NCBI GenBank assembly: GCA_017694655.1 | Contig: JADIMQ010000100.1 | Span: 1 to 46,423, forward strand | DNA length: 46,423 bases | Direction of reading: 5' to 3' | From: Candidatus Cryptobacteroides merdigallinarum | GTDB taxonomy: Bacteria; Bacteroidota; Bacteroidia; Bacteroidales; UBA932 | Program-made: the position numbers and the translations under genes | Shown here: piece after piece, positions 16,828 to 23,953 of the stretch | How positions within the stretch are numbered: the first letter of the stretch is position 1 | How the letters are laid out: every line of letters starts with the position of its first letter | Notes under the pieces: model-generated | Databases searched by the model: none | Seen by the model: only the letters and a program-made list of their open reading frames with translations | What the model was told of the DNA's origin: nothing

Positions 16828-19137
16828 TTATCTTGATTTTCTCCGGGCTATTATTACTGCCGACACCACCAGCATGACGAACGGCATGATGAACACGAGC
16901 GACCACCTTGTCAACGGAAGGCTGCCGATTTCCATATCGAAGCCGGTGTCGCTTCCTCCTTTACGGGAGGTGTCGACAGGGTATTTCCCGTCGGTCAGCC
17001 ACCGGAAGGCCTCATACAGCAGGCTGAAATTGCCGGACCGTACAGCATAACGGTCCCTCATGAGCTCGGCATTGCTGAAACAGTCCGCATCCCCGAGCAC
17101 CAGTATTTTCTGTACCTTGCCTGTCTGCGGCATCTCCCGCTGCAGGCATACGCCGAGATTCCGGCTTCCGCGCCTTTCCCCGGACAGGGAGTCACATGAC
17201 GCTTCCCCGTTCTCGAAGTCCGTGGTCTGCAGTTCATTCCACCCTTCAGGGTCGCTGACGAGCATGATATCCGCCCGGATCCCTTCCTGCGGGATGACCT
17301 CTATACCGGTAGCACCCGGCATCGTTATCCTGTATTCGTGCCGTTTAAGGATATCCAGCGACGGCATCGTTTCAACTGCGGTGTCCGTCACTCCGGCCAG
17401 CACGAGGTCCTGGCGGAAGTCCCCTGCGGGAACCGCTATCCGCGCCCCGTCGAAGCGGACCCCAAGCCCGTCCACTATGCTGTTCAGCACGTCTTCCCGG
17501 CCCGGTTCCCCGGCTATCAGCATATTGCCTCCGGCCTGGATATAGTCCCTTATGGCCGACAGTTCTTCCCCGGTATAGGCAGTACGCGGGTCCGCTATGA
17601 TGAGTATTCCGAGATCGTCAGGAATACCCTCTCCCGGGTTCACCTCCACCACGTCAAAACCGTTGTTTATGAGAGAATGGCGGAAAAATTTTGATGTGGC
17701 GAAAGCGTAGTAGTCCCGGTCAGCCTCCCTGTATATGTTCCTTTCACCGTGCCCCGTGACCACACCGGCCTTCACTGGCCCGTCCACCAGCCGCTTGAAG
17801 GCGGCGGTTATCTCCTTCTCCTGCGGGAGACGCTGGGAATCGTCGAACACCCGCAGGAAGGTGGTGCTCCCGTCCTTCAGCCTTATCTGGCGGACAAGGC
17901 GGTATCCTTCCCCGCTCAAGTCAATCTTCCGTGCAATTTCTTCAGGTGTCTGGAACCTGTCTATATTCATCTCGTACACATCCGCTATCCTCTCGGCCCT
18001 CTCCGCGTCCGTGAGGTCAGGGAAGCGTCTCTTCACTGACTTGCTTCCGGAGTCCGCCCAGTAATATTCGTAGCGTATCTTTATATCCGGCTTGAACCTC
18101 AGGTACTGGCTGATGTATTCCTTGTCGCTGTTGTAGCGGGACGGGACCCCGAGATAGAAGCCTTCCTCGTCGAGGATATTGCTGTACGTAGTCATCACGA
18201 CCGGGCCCTTCACCCGGGACATCACGTCCTGGCTCGGCCGGGTAAGAGTCCGTTTCTTCGTCTCTGTGGAGTCATAAAAGCACATCAGGTGCGGATTCGA
18301 GGAAATGAAGCCGACGGCTACCGCACACAGCACCACCCCGGCATATCCCGCAGCCCTCATGGCTGCAGGACGGGATTTCCTGCGGTTGGACATGCCGAGG
18401 ACTGTCAAGGCCAGGAACAGAGCGGAGACTGTGATGAAATATATCACGTCCTCACTGCAGATCAGTCCATTGATGAATTCCTCGCAGCGTCCGCTTATGG
18501 AAAGCCACCACGTGATATCCCTTACCCAGGAGATATCCTGCCACAGCAGCCTGACATAATTGAGGCCGGCGAGCACCGCAAAGGTCGCAAGGGCCGCCAC
18601 AGCCTGGTATCTTGTCAGGGAAGACATGAAAATCCCTATCGCGGAATATGTACATGAGAGCAGGAAGAGCCCTGCCATCCCCGTAAGGACCAGAGGGACA
18701 TCCGGATTCCGGATAGCGGCACAACCGAAGACCGCGAACACGGCTACCACCGCCATCATTGCCAGGCAGTACCCTGCCATGGCCAGGAACTTGCCGAGCA
18801 CTATGCCGGTGTCCGAGACCGGGGAGGAATACAGCAGCTTGACCGTGCCGCTGCCCAGGTCCTTGCTCAACATACCCATGGACACCAGAGGTATAAAGAG
18901 GTAGAGCCATGCCTGGACTTTCGGGAAAAGCCCGAGATAATCGGAACAGAACAGGCCTTCGGTGACGAAAGTAAGGCTCGAGCCGGCTTCCTGCCCTTCC
19001 ACATATATCCGGAAGACATCAGTGAAGAAGAGACCGCACATCACCGAGAAGACGATGAGCATCAGCCATGCCACCGGTGTGCTGAATATCATCTTCAGTT
19101 CGGTGCAGGCTATCGAGAATACTGGGTTCTTTTTCAT
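16828..19137 (-). CDS. GldF-GldG-type ABC permease/auxiliary fusion, copy 1
   Basis: A 769-residue paralogue of the next gene with the same order. The ABC-2 permease (residues 1 to about 280; LSCTYSAIGIFMSSLTRYQ in the middle) is followed by a large periplasmic GldG-like region. That region has VKGPVVMTTYSNIL near the start, AGVVTGHGERNIYREADRDY in its centre and GILIIADPRTAY further on, and a C-terminal transmembrane helix ends in ARRKSR. The gene begins ten bases after the ABC ATPase stop codon. Two different permease fusions with one ATPase imply a heterodimeric membrane part. The family is known from the Flavobacterium gliding genes gldF/gldG, but homologues are widespread in non-gliding Bacteroidota, so gliding should not be assumed. 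Confidence 0.85.
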   Translation of the reverse strand: MKKNPVFSIACTELKMIFSTPVAWLMLIVFSVMCGLFFTDVFRIYVEGQEAGSSLTFVTEGLFCSDYLGLFPKVQAWLYLFIPLVSMGMLSKDLGSGTVKLLYSSPVSDTGIVLGKFLAMAGYCLAMMAVVAVFAVFGCAAIRNPDVPLVLTGMAGLFLLSCTYSAIGIFMSSLTRYQAVAALATFAVLAGLNYVRLLWQDISWVRDITWWLSISGRCEEFINGLICSEDVIYFITVSALFLALTVLGMSNRRKSRPAAMRAAGYAGVVLCAVAVGFISSNPHLMCFYDSTETKKRTLTRPSQDVMSRVKGPVVMTTYSNILDEEGFYLGVPSRYNSDKEYISQYLRFKPDIKIRYEYYWADSGSKSVKRRFPDLTDAERAERIADVYEMNIDRFQTPEEIARKIDLSGEGYRLVRQIRLKDGSTTFLRVFDDSQRLPQEKEITAAFKRLVDGPVKAGVVTGHGERNIYREADRDYYAFATSKFFRHSLINNGFDVVEVNPGEGIPDDLGILIIADPRTAYTGEELSAIRDYIQAGGNMLIAGEPGREDVLNSIVDGLGVRFDGARIAVPAGDFRQDLVLAGVTDTAVETMPSLDILKRHEYRITMPGATGIEVIPQEGIRADIMLVSDPEGWNELQTTDFENGEASCDSLSGERRGSRNLGVCLQREMPQTGKVQKILVLGDADCFSNAELMRDRYAVRSGNFSLLYEAFRWLTDGKYPVDTSRKGGSDTGFDMEIGSLPLTRWSLVFIMPFVMLVVSAVIIARRKSR

Positions 19138-19147
19138 AGGCAGGTCC

Positions 19148-20089
19148 TCATTGATGGTTGCCGTGGCCCGAGAGCTGGGCGAAGACCTCGTTCATGGAGC
19201 TCTTCTCTATCTGGATCCCGGTCAGTTTCCAGCCGTTCTTCACACTCTCCTCCACCATGCGGGCCATTGTCTCCCTGTCCCCGTCGAACCATACCCGGTA
19301 GGTGGAGGTGAGGTCCGATATCAGCTTCACGTCGGTGACTCCCGCCACCTTCATTATCTCCTCCTCTCCTGGGGCGTGGCCCAAGGTCATTGTGAACGAG
19401 TCCGGCTCAATGTAATTGTCGAACTCGTCTATGGTGCCGCTAAAGACTATGGAACCGTTTTCAATCATCATTATACGGTCGCAGGTCGCCTGGACTTCAG
19501 GAAGGATGTGAGTGGAGATGAGAACTGCCTTGTCCGCAGCTATCTCCGCGATAAGGGAACGGACTTCCAGGGTCTGGTTCGGGTCGAGCCCGTTGGTCGG
19601 CTCGTCCATCACCACAAGGCGCGGGTTGTGGATTATGGCCTGCGCGATACCTACCCTCTGCTGGTATCCCCCGGAAAGATTCCCTATCAGCCTCCTGCTG
19701 AAATGGGAGATCCCGCATTTCTCCTTGACGGACTCGACCGCCTCCCGGATGCTTTCCGGGGCCATCTTCCGGAGCCTTGCTGCATAATGGAGGTATTCGT
19801 CTACCGTGAGGTCGTTGTAGAGAGGCGGTTTCTGCGGGAGGAAGCCGATATTGCGTTTCGCCGCCACAGGGTTTTCCCGTATATCGTTCCCTGCAATCAG
19901 GACCTTCCCTTCCGTCTGGGAAAGGACTCCGCAGATAATGTTCATGATGGTGGACTTGCCCGCCCCGTTGGAGCCGAGGAGCCCGACAATCCCGGTGCTG
20001 TCGATTTCAAAGTTTATGTCCCGCACCGCCCACTGCACACTATACCTGTGCGACAGGTGCTCGACTTTAACAATAGGTTCGTTGTTCAT
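19148..20089 (-). CDS. ABC transporter ATP-binding protein (GldA-like)
   Basis: A 313-residue cytoplasmic ABC ATPase, first gene of the ten-gene run. Walker A is GSNGAGKST (39-47), the signature LSGGYQQR (138-145), Walker B RLVVMDEP (157-164), and the switch histidine lies in ISTHIL (192-197). Beyond about residue 220 comes the C-terminal extension usual for the GldA/CcmA-type subfamily (ending SSMNEVFAQLSGHGNHQ). It precedes the two fusion permeases by ten bases and supplies their energy. The ATG at 20089 is clear. A weak promoter is proposed at 20146-20174. Confidence 0.9.
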   Translation of the reverse strand: MNNEPIVKVEHLSHRYSVQWAVRDINFEIDSTGIVGLLGSNGAGKSTIMNIICGVLSQTEGKVLIAGNDIRENPVAAKRNIGFLPQKPPLYNDLTVDEYLHYAARLRKMAPESIREAVESVKEKCGISHFSRRLIGNLSGGYQQRVGIAQAIIHNPRLVVMDEPTNGLDPNQTLEVRSLIAEIAADKAVLISTHILPEVQATCDRIMMIENGSIVFSGTIDEFDNYIEPDSFTMTLGHAPGEEEIMKVAGVTDVKLISDLTSTYRVWFDGDRETMARMVEESVKNGWKLTGIQIEKSSMNEVFAQLSGHGNHQ

Positions 20090-20424
20090 CAGTACAATAT
20101 ATTATTAATTATGTCATTATCTTGAATCCTGGCACGCAGGCAAGACAAAGACAGTAACGAGGCCACCGTCCAAATACGGTATCAAGCCACGATTACGGTC
20201 CCGGTAATGTGGTAGTAATGTACAGGGACATAGCATACCCTTGGTTCAGATATCCCGTCCCTGTCTATATCCTTTTAATTATTATGTGCGATTGTAGAAG
20301 ATTGTAATCTCCGGTCTGTAGGCATTAGGCCCTGCCTGGGGATAACCGGAAAAATTACGGCTACAAGTTTAGGGAATAAATTCTATTTTTCCAAATTTCC
20401 GTCAGGAAACTTGGACGGGGTACG
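20090..20424. other. Non-coding gap upstream of the ABC/MutS/SusCD operon
   Basis: Between the ABC ATPase and the pfkA terminator there is no credible gene or tRNA. The notable structure is a hairpin with arms ACAGGGAC and GTCCCTGT around 20221-20264, and a smaller CCGTccaaatACGG hairpin near 20167-20180. The region should hold the promoter of the long operon and perhaps a structured 5' leader. Confidence 0.5.
20146..20174 (-). promoter_or_regulatory. Possible promoter of the ten-gene operon
   Basis: On the minus strand TTTG (20174-20171) is followed after 17 bases by TGTCTTTG (20153-20146), one mismatch from TAnnTTTG. The spacer is shorter than the usual 19-21. It is the best match found between the ABC ATPase gene and the pfkA terminator, and would give a leader of about 50 bases before the ATG at 20089. 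Confidence 0.35.
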
Positions 20425-20466
20425 GATAAAGAGAGGGGCGAGCCTGACTTTTGACCCGCCCCTTTT
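20425..20466 (-). terminator. Intrinsic terminator after pfkA
   Basis: A GGGGCG (20435-20440) / CGCCCC (20457-20462) stem with an AAGTCAGG-type loop. On the minus strand it is followed by TCTCTTTAT. It lies 62 bases after the pfkA stop. Its sequence is almost the same as the terminator after tsf, and it is related to the hairpin in the 23725-23926 repeat. Confidence 0.7.
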
Positions 20467-20527
20467 CCCCGGATGTAACACGGCAGATTGCCGGCCTTGA
20501 TATCCCGTCCTCCGGTATTGTCCCGTA

Positions 20528-21517
20528 TCAGATGGACAGCACGTTCAGTACGTTTATGAGTTCCTTGTCGATCGGCTTGTCCTTCTTGACAGCCTTCGAG
20601 AAAGGCACATATACCACCTGGTCATTGGAGATACCGACCATGATGTTCCTCTGGCCCTCGAGAAGGGCCTCTATGCTTGCAGCTCCGAGACGGCTGGCGA
20701 GTATGCGGTCGAATGCGCTCGGCTTGCCCCCGCGCTGCAGATGGCCGAGGATGGTAACGCGCACGTCGTACTGCGGATATTCATTCCGTACCCTTTCCGC
20801 ATAGTGCATGGCTCCGCCGACCCCGTCCTTCGAGGCCTCGGAAACTATCACGATGCTGCTGTTCTTGCTCTTGCGTACTCCCCTGCTGATGAACTGCTCG
20901 AGCTGGTCGATATCGGTCTGGTCTTCAGGGATTATAGCCGCCTCCGCGCCTGCGGCAATGGCACTGTTCTGCGCGAGGAAGCCGGCATCCCGGCCCATGA
21001 CCTCGACGAAGAATATCCTGTCGTGGGATGTGGCCGTATCCCTGATCTTGTCCACGCATTCCACTATGGTATTAAGGGCGGTATCGTACCCGATGGTGGA
21101 GTCCGTACCGTAGAGGTCGTTGTCAATGGTACCTGGCAGGCCGATGCACGGGATGTCATGCTCCTGGGCAAGGATCTGGGCTCCGGAAAGGGAGCCGTTG
21201 CCTCCGATGACTATGAGGGCGTCGATACCGTTGGCCACAAGGTTCTCGTAGGCCTTGGCCCTTCCTTCCTCTGTCATGAATTCTTCGGACCTGGCAGTCT
21301 TGAGGATGGTTCCGCCTCGCTGTATGGTGTTGCTCACGCTTTCGGTCGTAAGATCCTTTATCTCATTATGTATCAAACCCTCATATCCTCTGTATATTCC
21401 CTTGACCTTCCAGCCGTTGTATATTGCGCCACGGGTCACCGCCCTGATAGCCGCATTCATCCCTGGGGCATCGCCACCGGATGTCAGAACCCCGATTGTT
21501 GAAATTTTCTTTGCCAT
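20528..21517 (-). CDS. pfkA: ATP-dependent 6-phosphofructokinase, with Asn in the GGDGS motif
   Basis: Phosphofructokinase of the PfkA family (329 residues, usual length), which makes fructose-1,6-bisphosphate in glycolysis. Motifs are [10 protein letters not shown] (12-21), the catalytic loop [12 protein letters not shown] (128-139), [11 protein letters not shown], and GHLQRGG near the C-terminus. Gly rather than Lys just before TIDND fits an ATP enzyme rather than a pyrophosphate enzyme. The metal/ATP-binding motif normally reads GGDGS; here it reads GGNGS, with Asn107 where E. coli has about Asp103 (codon AAC, clear on the minus strand). The enzyme may still work, but a catalytically important acid is lost. 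It is likely monocistronic, with a terminator 62 bases downstream. Confidence 0.93.
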   Translation of the reverse strand: MAKKISTIGVLTSGGDAPGMNAAIRAVTRGAIYNGWKVKGIYRGYEGLIHNEIKDLTTESVSNTIQRGGTILKTARSEEFMTEEGRAKAYENLVANGIDALIVIGGNGSLSGAQILAQEHDIPCIGLPGTIDNDLYGTDSTIGYDTALNTIVECVDKIRDTATSHDRIFFVEVMGRDAGFLAQNSAIAAGAEAAIIPEDQTDIDQLEQFISRGVRKSKNSSIVIVSEASKDGVGGAMHYAERVRNEYPQYDVRVTILGHLQRGGKPSAFDRILASRLGAASIEALLEGQRNIMVGISNDQVVYVPFSKAVKKDKPIDKELINVLNVLSI

Positions 21518-21702
21518 ATTAACCTTTTATTTTATACTTCGTATACAATCACGCTGCGCCTCGGCATAGCCAGAATAAATTCTGTCTCTGCTCTCGGCTT
21601 GCAGTTTATTTTATACTCAGTTGGCTGAAGCCCGGCGGCCTTCGGCAAAAGCCGTTCCATAACCGTCCCCCAGGCCCGCTGTCAACAGATTTTCTTGCCG
21701 GT

Positions 21703-22152
21703 TCAATACCGTTCCATCTCACGCCTCAAGTCTTTCTCCTTGATGGACTGTCGTTTGTCGTACTCTTTCTTTCCTCTCGCGAGAGCTATGAGCAGTTTCG
21801 CATATCCGTTCTCCGCGACAAAGAGCTTCACCGCCACTATTGTCAGGCCCTTCTCCTTGACCGCCCTCTGCAGCTTCGCGAGCTCCTTCCTCTTCAGGAG
21901 GAGCTTCCTGTCCCGCCTCGGGTCATGCCTGCCCCAGCTTCCCCAGTGGTATTCCGCGACATTCATGTTCTTGACATAGAGTTCTCCGTTGTTGAAATAG
22001 CAGAACCCGTCCACAAGAGAGGCTTTCCCGGCACGTATGGACTTGATTTCCGTACCGGTAAGGACTATCCCGGCGACGTAGGTCTCTATGAACTCATAGT
22101 CGAACGATGCCCGCCTGTTCTTTATTTCCACTTTGCTCCTGGCTTTCGGCAT
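21703..22152 (-). CDS. smpB: SsrA-binding protein SmpB
   Basis: Binds tmRNA and brings it to stalled ribosomes for trans-translation. The 149-residue protein begins at ATG 22152 ([21 protein letters not shown]). The frame continues upstream, but the conserved SmpB start, an AGGAGAGG-like ribosome-binding site and the -7 box at 22178-22185 all place the start here. Family motifs are [18 protein letters not shown] near 34-51, YGNIWGSWG-like [18 protein letters not shown] near 70-87, and a C-terminal basic tail [15 protein letters not shown] that enters the empty mRNA channel. The tmRNA gene is not in the window. Confidence 0.96.
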   Translation of the reverse strand: MPKARSKVEIKNRRASFDYEFIETYVAGIVLTGTEIKSIRAGKASLVDGFCYFNNGELYVKNMNVAEYHWGSWGRHDPRRDRKLLLKRKELAKLQRAVKEKGLTIVAVKLFVAENGYAKLLIALARGKKEYDKRQSIKEKDLRREMERY

Positions 22153-22177
22153 TTCCTCTCCTGTCTTTTGAAGTCTG

Positions 22178-22185
22178 CAAATATA
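22178..22185 (-). promoter_or_regulatory. smpB -7 promoter box
   Basis: TATATTTG on the minus strand matches TAnnTTTG perfectly and lies 25 bases before the smpB ATG. No TTTG is found at the expected -33 distance, where the sequence is a run of T and A. Confidence 0.5.
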
Positions 22186-22376
22186 GGAACTGTTTTTAAA
22201 AAATTTCCATATGAACGCACGTAAGCTGTTTAAATTTTTATCAAAAAATCTTTTCACTGTCCTTCCCGGTGTATAATTTTCTGTTTTTCTATATTATAGC
22301 ACTTGCTATCTCCTTTTCAGTAAATCTGGAAACTTTCCATCAGAAATCCTTAATGAAATTTATACCTATTATATTA

Positions 22377-22604
22377 ACGTGAGTTTGATGAATTTTAATT
22401 TATTGAAAATCATCGAACTTCCGCTGAGAAGCAGGACGAAAGTCCTGCGACGAGCCCCAGCGAGGGGCAAATGGGGTGGCGCCCCTTGAAAAGGGGCTGT
22501 CGCCACAGCGACTGGGGTTTAAGATAATCGGATTTCGAAGAAATCCATAACGACTGTTCGACGAATTCCCTAGTCCTGAGCAACATAAATTCGTCGAACT
22601 GACG
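22377..22604 (+). mobile_element. MITE-like non-autonomous element, copy B, with terminal inverted repeats and target duplication
   Basis: The left end CGTGAGTTTGATGAATTT (22378-22395) and the reverse complement of the right end, CGTCAGTTCGACGAATTT (22604-22587), agree at 15 of 18 positions. The unit is flanked on both sides by the same 8 bases TTATATTA (22369-22376 and 22605-22612), as expected for a target-site duplication. The interior is packed with small hairpins (GCAGGACgaaAGTCCTGC near 22432-22450, CCCCTTgaAAAGGGG near 22482-22498, GTCGCcacaGCGAC near 22500-22513, GGATTTCgaaGAAATCC near 22530-22546). No transposase is encoded, so mobilisation would be in trans. It sits in the divergent smpB/miaA gap. 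Copy A is at 1-190 in the opposite orientation. Confidence 0.75.
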
Positions 22605-22630
22605 TTATATTAGAACAATCTGTCTTGAAA

Positions 22631-22662
22631 TTTTTGAATATAAATTTTATGAAGTATTTTCG
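22631..22662 (+). promoter_or_regulatory. Possible miaA promoter
   Basis: TTTTTG (22631-22636), an 18-base spacer, then TATTTTCG (22655-22662), one base off TAnnTTTG. It is placed 30 bases before the miaA ATG and just outside the MITE-like element, so the insertion did not remove it. Confidence 0.4.
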
Positions 22663-22691
22663 GGAAAATTTCATTATCTGCACACTGTGAA

Positions 22692-23684
22692 ATGAAAGCA
22701 ACAAAATCAAGCGGGAGGGGCGTGCCGCCCATGGCGGAGCTGCCGGAAGCCGAGGAGATAGACCTGGAGGATGTGGTACGGCAGTATATGGCCGGGAAAT
22801 ATGACCTCATCTGCGTGCTCGGGCCGACGGCCTCGGGAAAGACGGGGTATGCGGTGAAGGCGGCGAGACTGGTCAGGACAATGGCGGAGAAAGGGATTGT
22901 CCCGGAAGGGACCCGGGGAGAGATACTATCGGCTGACTCGCGTCAGGTCTACAGGGGGATGGACATAGGGACAGGGAAGGATCTCGGGGAATACGGGGAC
23001 GTTCCCTGTCACCTCATAGACATAGCGGAGGCCGGGAGCAAATATAACATATACGAGTACCAGAGGGATTTCGAAAAAGCATGGACGGAGATAAGGGAAA
23101 GAGGTAACGTGCCGATACTGTGCGGAGGTTCAGGCCTCTACATAGAGGCGGCGACACGGGGATATTCCCTTCCGGATGTCCCTGCGGACCCGGAGTTGAG
23201 GGAGAAGCTCGGGCAGACCGGGACAGAAGAGCTGATACGTATGTTCGAATCGCTGAAAACCCCGCACAATTCCACCGACTATGACACACGGAAACGGCTC
23301 ATCCGGGCAATAGAGATAGCCTTATATGAGAAGGAGCATCCGGTAAGCCGGACGGAAAGCCTGCCGAAAAGCACATATTACATCGGGACCCTGGTGACAA
23401 GGGAAGAGAGGAACAGCAGGATAGACCGCAGGCTCGAGGCCCGGCTCGGGGAAGGTATGGTCGACGAAGTAAGGAAGCTCCTGGAACAGGGGCTGGACAC
23501 GGAGGACCTTATCTACTACGGACTTGAATACAAGTTCGTGACCCTGTACCTCTGCGGGGTGCTTGGATACGAGGATATGAAGAAACTCCTTGCCACTGCC
23601 ATCCACCAGTTCGCAAAGAGGCAGATGACCTGGTTCAGGGGTATGGAGAGGAAAGGCGTCCGGATACATTGGGTGCGGGTATAG
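22692..23684 (+). CDS. miaA: tRNA dimethylallyltransferase (MiaA family) with N-terminal extension
   Basis: Transfers a dimethylallyl group to A37 of tRNAs that read UNN codons. The 330-residue product has the P-loop GPTASGKT at 44-51, ADSRQVYRGMDIGTGK (about 81-96), the conserved HLIDI, the GGSGLYIEA motif in the middle, and the C-terminal FAKRQMTWFRG typical of the family. The P-loop normally lies within the first 10-15 residues, so about 35 extra N-terminal residues precede it here. An internal ATG at 22731 would shorten this to about 30 but not remove it. Bacteroidota often carry two MiaA proteins, and this may be the more divergent one. It converges on pgi across a palindromic repeat. 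Confidence 0.9.
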   Translation: MKATKSSGRGVPPMAELPEAEEIDLEDVVRQYMAGKYDLICVLGPTASGKTGYAVKAARLVRTMAEKGIVPEGTRGEILSADSRQVYRGMDIGTGKDLGEYGDVPCHLIDIAEAGSKYNIYEYQRDFEKAWTEIRERGNVPILCGGSGLYIEAATRGYSLPDVPADPELREKLGQTGTEELIRMFESLKTPHNSTDYDTRKRLIRAIEIALYEKEHPVSRTESLPKSTYYIGTLVTREERNSRIDRRLEARLGEGMVDEVRKLLEQGLDTEDLIYYGLEYKFVTLYLCGVLGYEDMKKLLATAIHQFAKRQMTWFRGMERKGVRIHWVRV

Positions 23685-23724
23685 GTATTATTCCCGGGCG
23701 AACGCAGTACTCCATTCGGAGTAC

Positions 23725-23926
23725 AAATAAAGAGAGGGCGGGTCTGACTTTTGACCCGTCCTCTCTTACGTCTTTCTCGAAAGACGAACCCGATCTCAAC
23801 CCGCTCTGCTCGCTTCGGAATACATTCCGACATGCCGCTCGGCTTACCACTCGGTCAGGGGGGATCCCGCACCTGCGCGGTGCGGTCCCTACGGGACTTT
23901 TTGGGGACTTTCGGGTTCGACCCCGT
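23725..23926 (-). repeat. Modular palindromic repeat, copy 3, containing a terminator
   Basis: Reverse-oriented copy of the family at 282-445 and 30084-30373: the CCCGTAGGGACCGCACC core lies near 23876-23897 (minus strand), and the CGTCTTTC/GAAAGACG palindrome at about 23769-23786. The hairpin AGAGAGGGCGGGTC (23731-23744) / GACCCGTCCTCTCT (23753-23766) pairs at 13 of 14 positions and can act as terminator for both converging genes, miaA and pgi. A further GTACTCC/GGAGTAC hairpin is at 23707-23724. Short reading frames here are products of the repeat, not genes. Confidence 0.75.
23731..23768. terminator. Bidirectional terminator between miaA and pgi
   Basis: A strong 14-base stem with one mismatch and an 8-base loop, placed about 45 bases after the miaA stop. 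On the minus strand it is followed by TTTATTTG after pgi. It is part of the palindromic repeat and closely related to the tsf and pfkA terminators. Confidence 0.65.
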
Positions 23927-23953
23927 ATTTGATTCCGCCTTGCAGCGAAGGGC

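Noticed and set aside
14479..20089. Calling the ABC genes gliding-motility genes gldA, gldF and gldG
   Set aside because: The fusion, the duplication and the SusC/D context differ from gliding loci, and homologues occur in non-gliding species.
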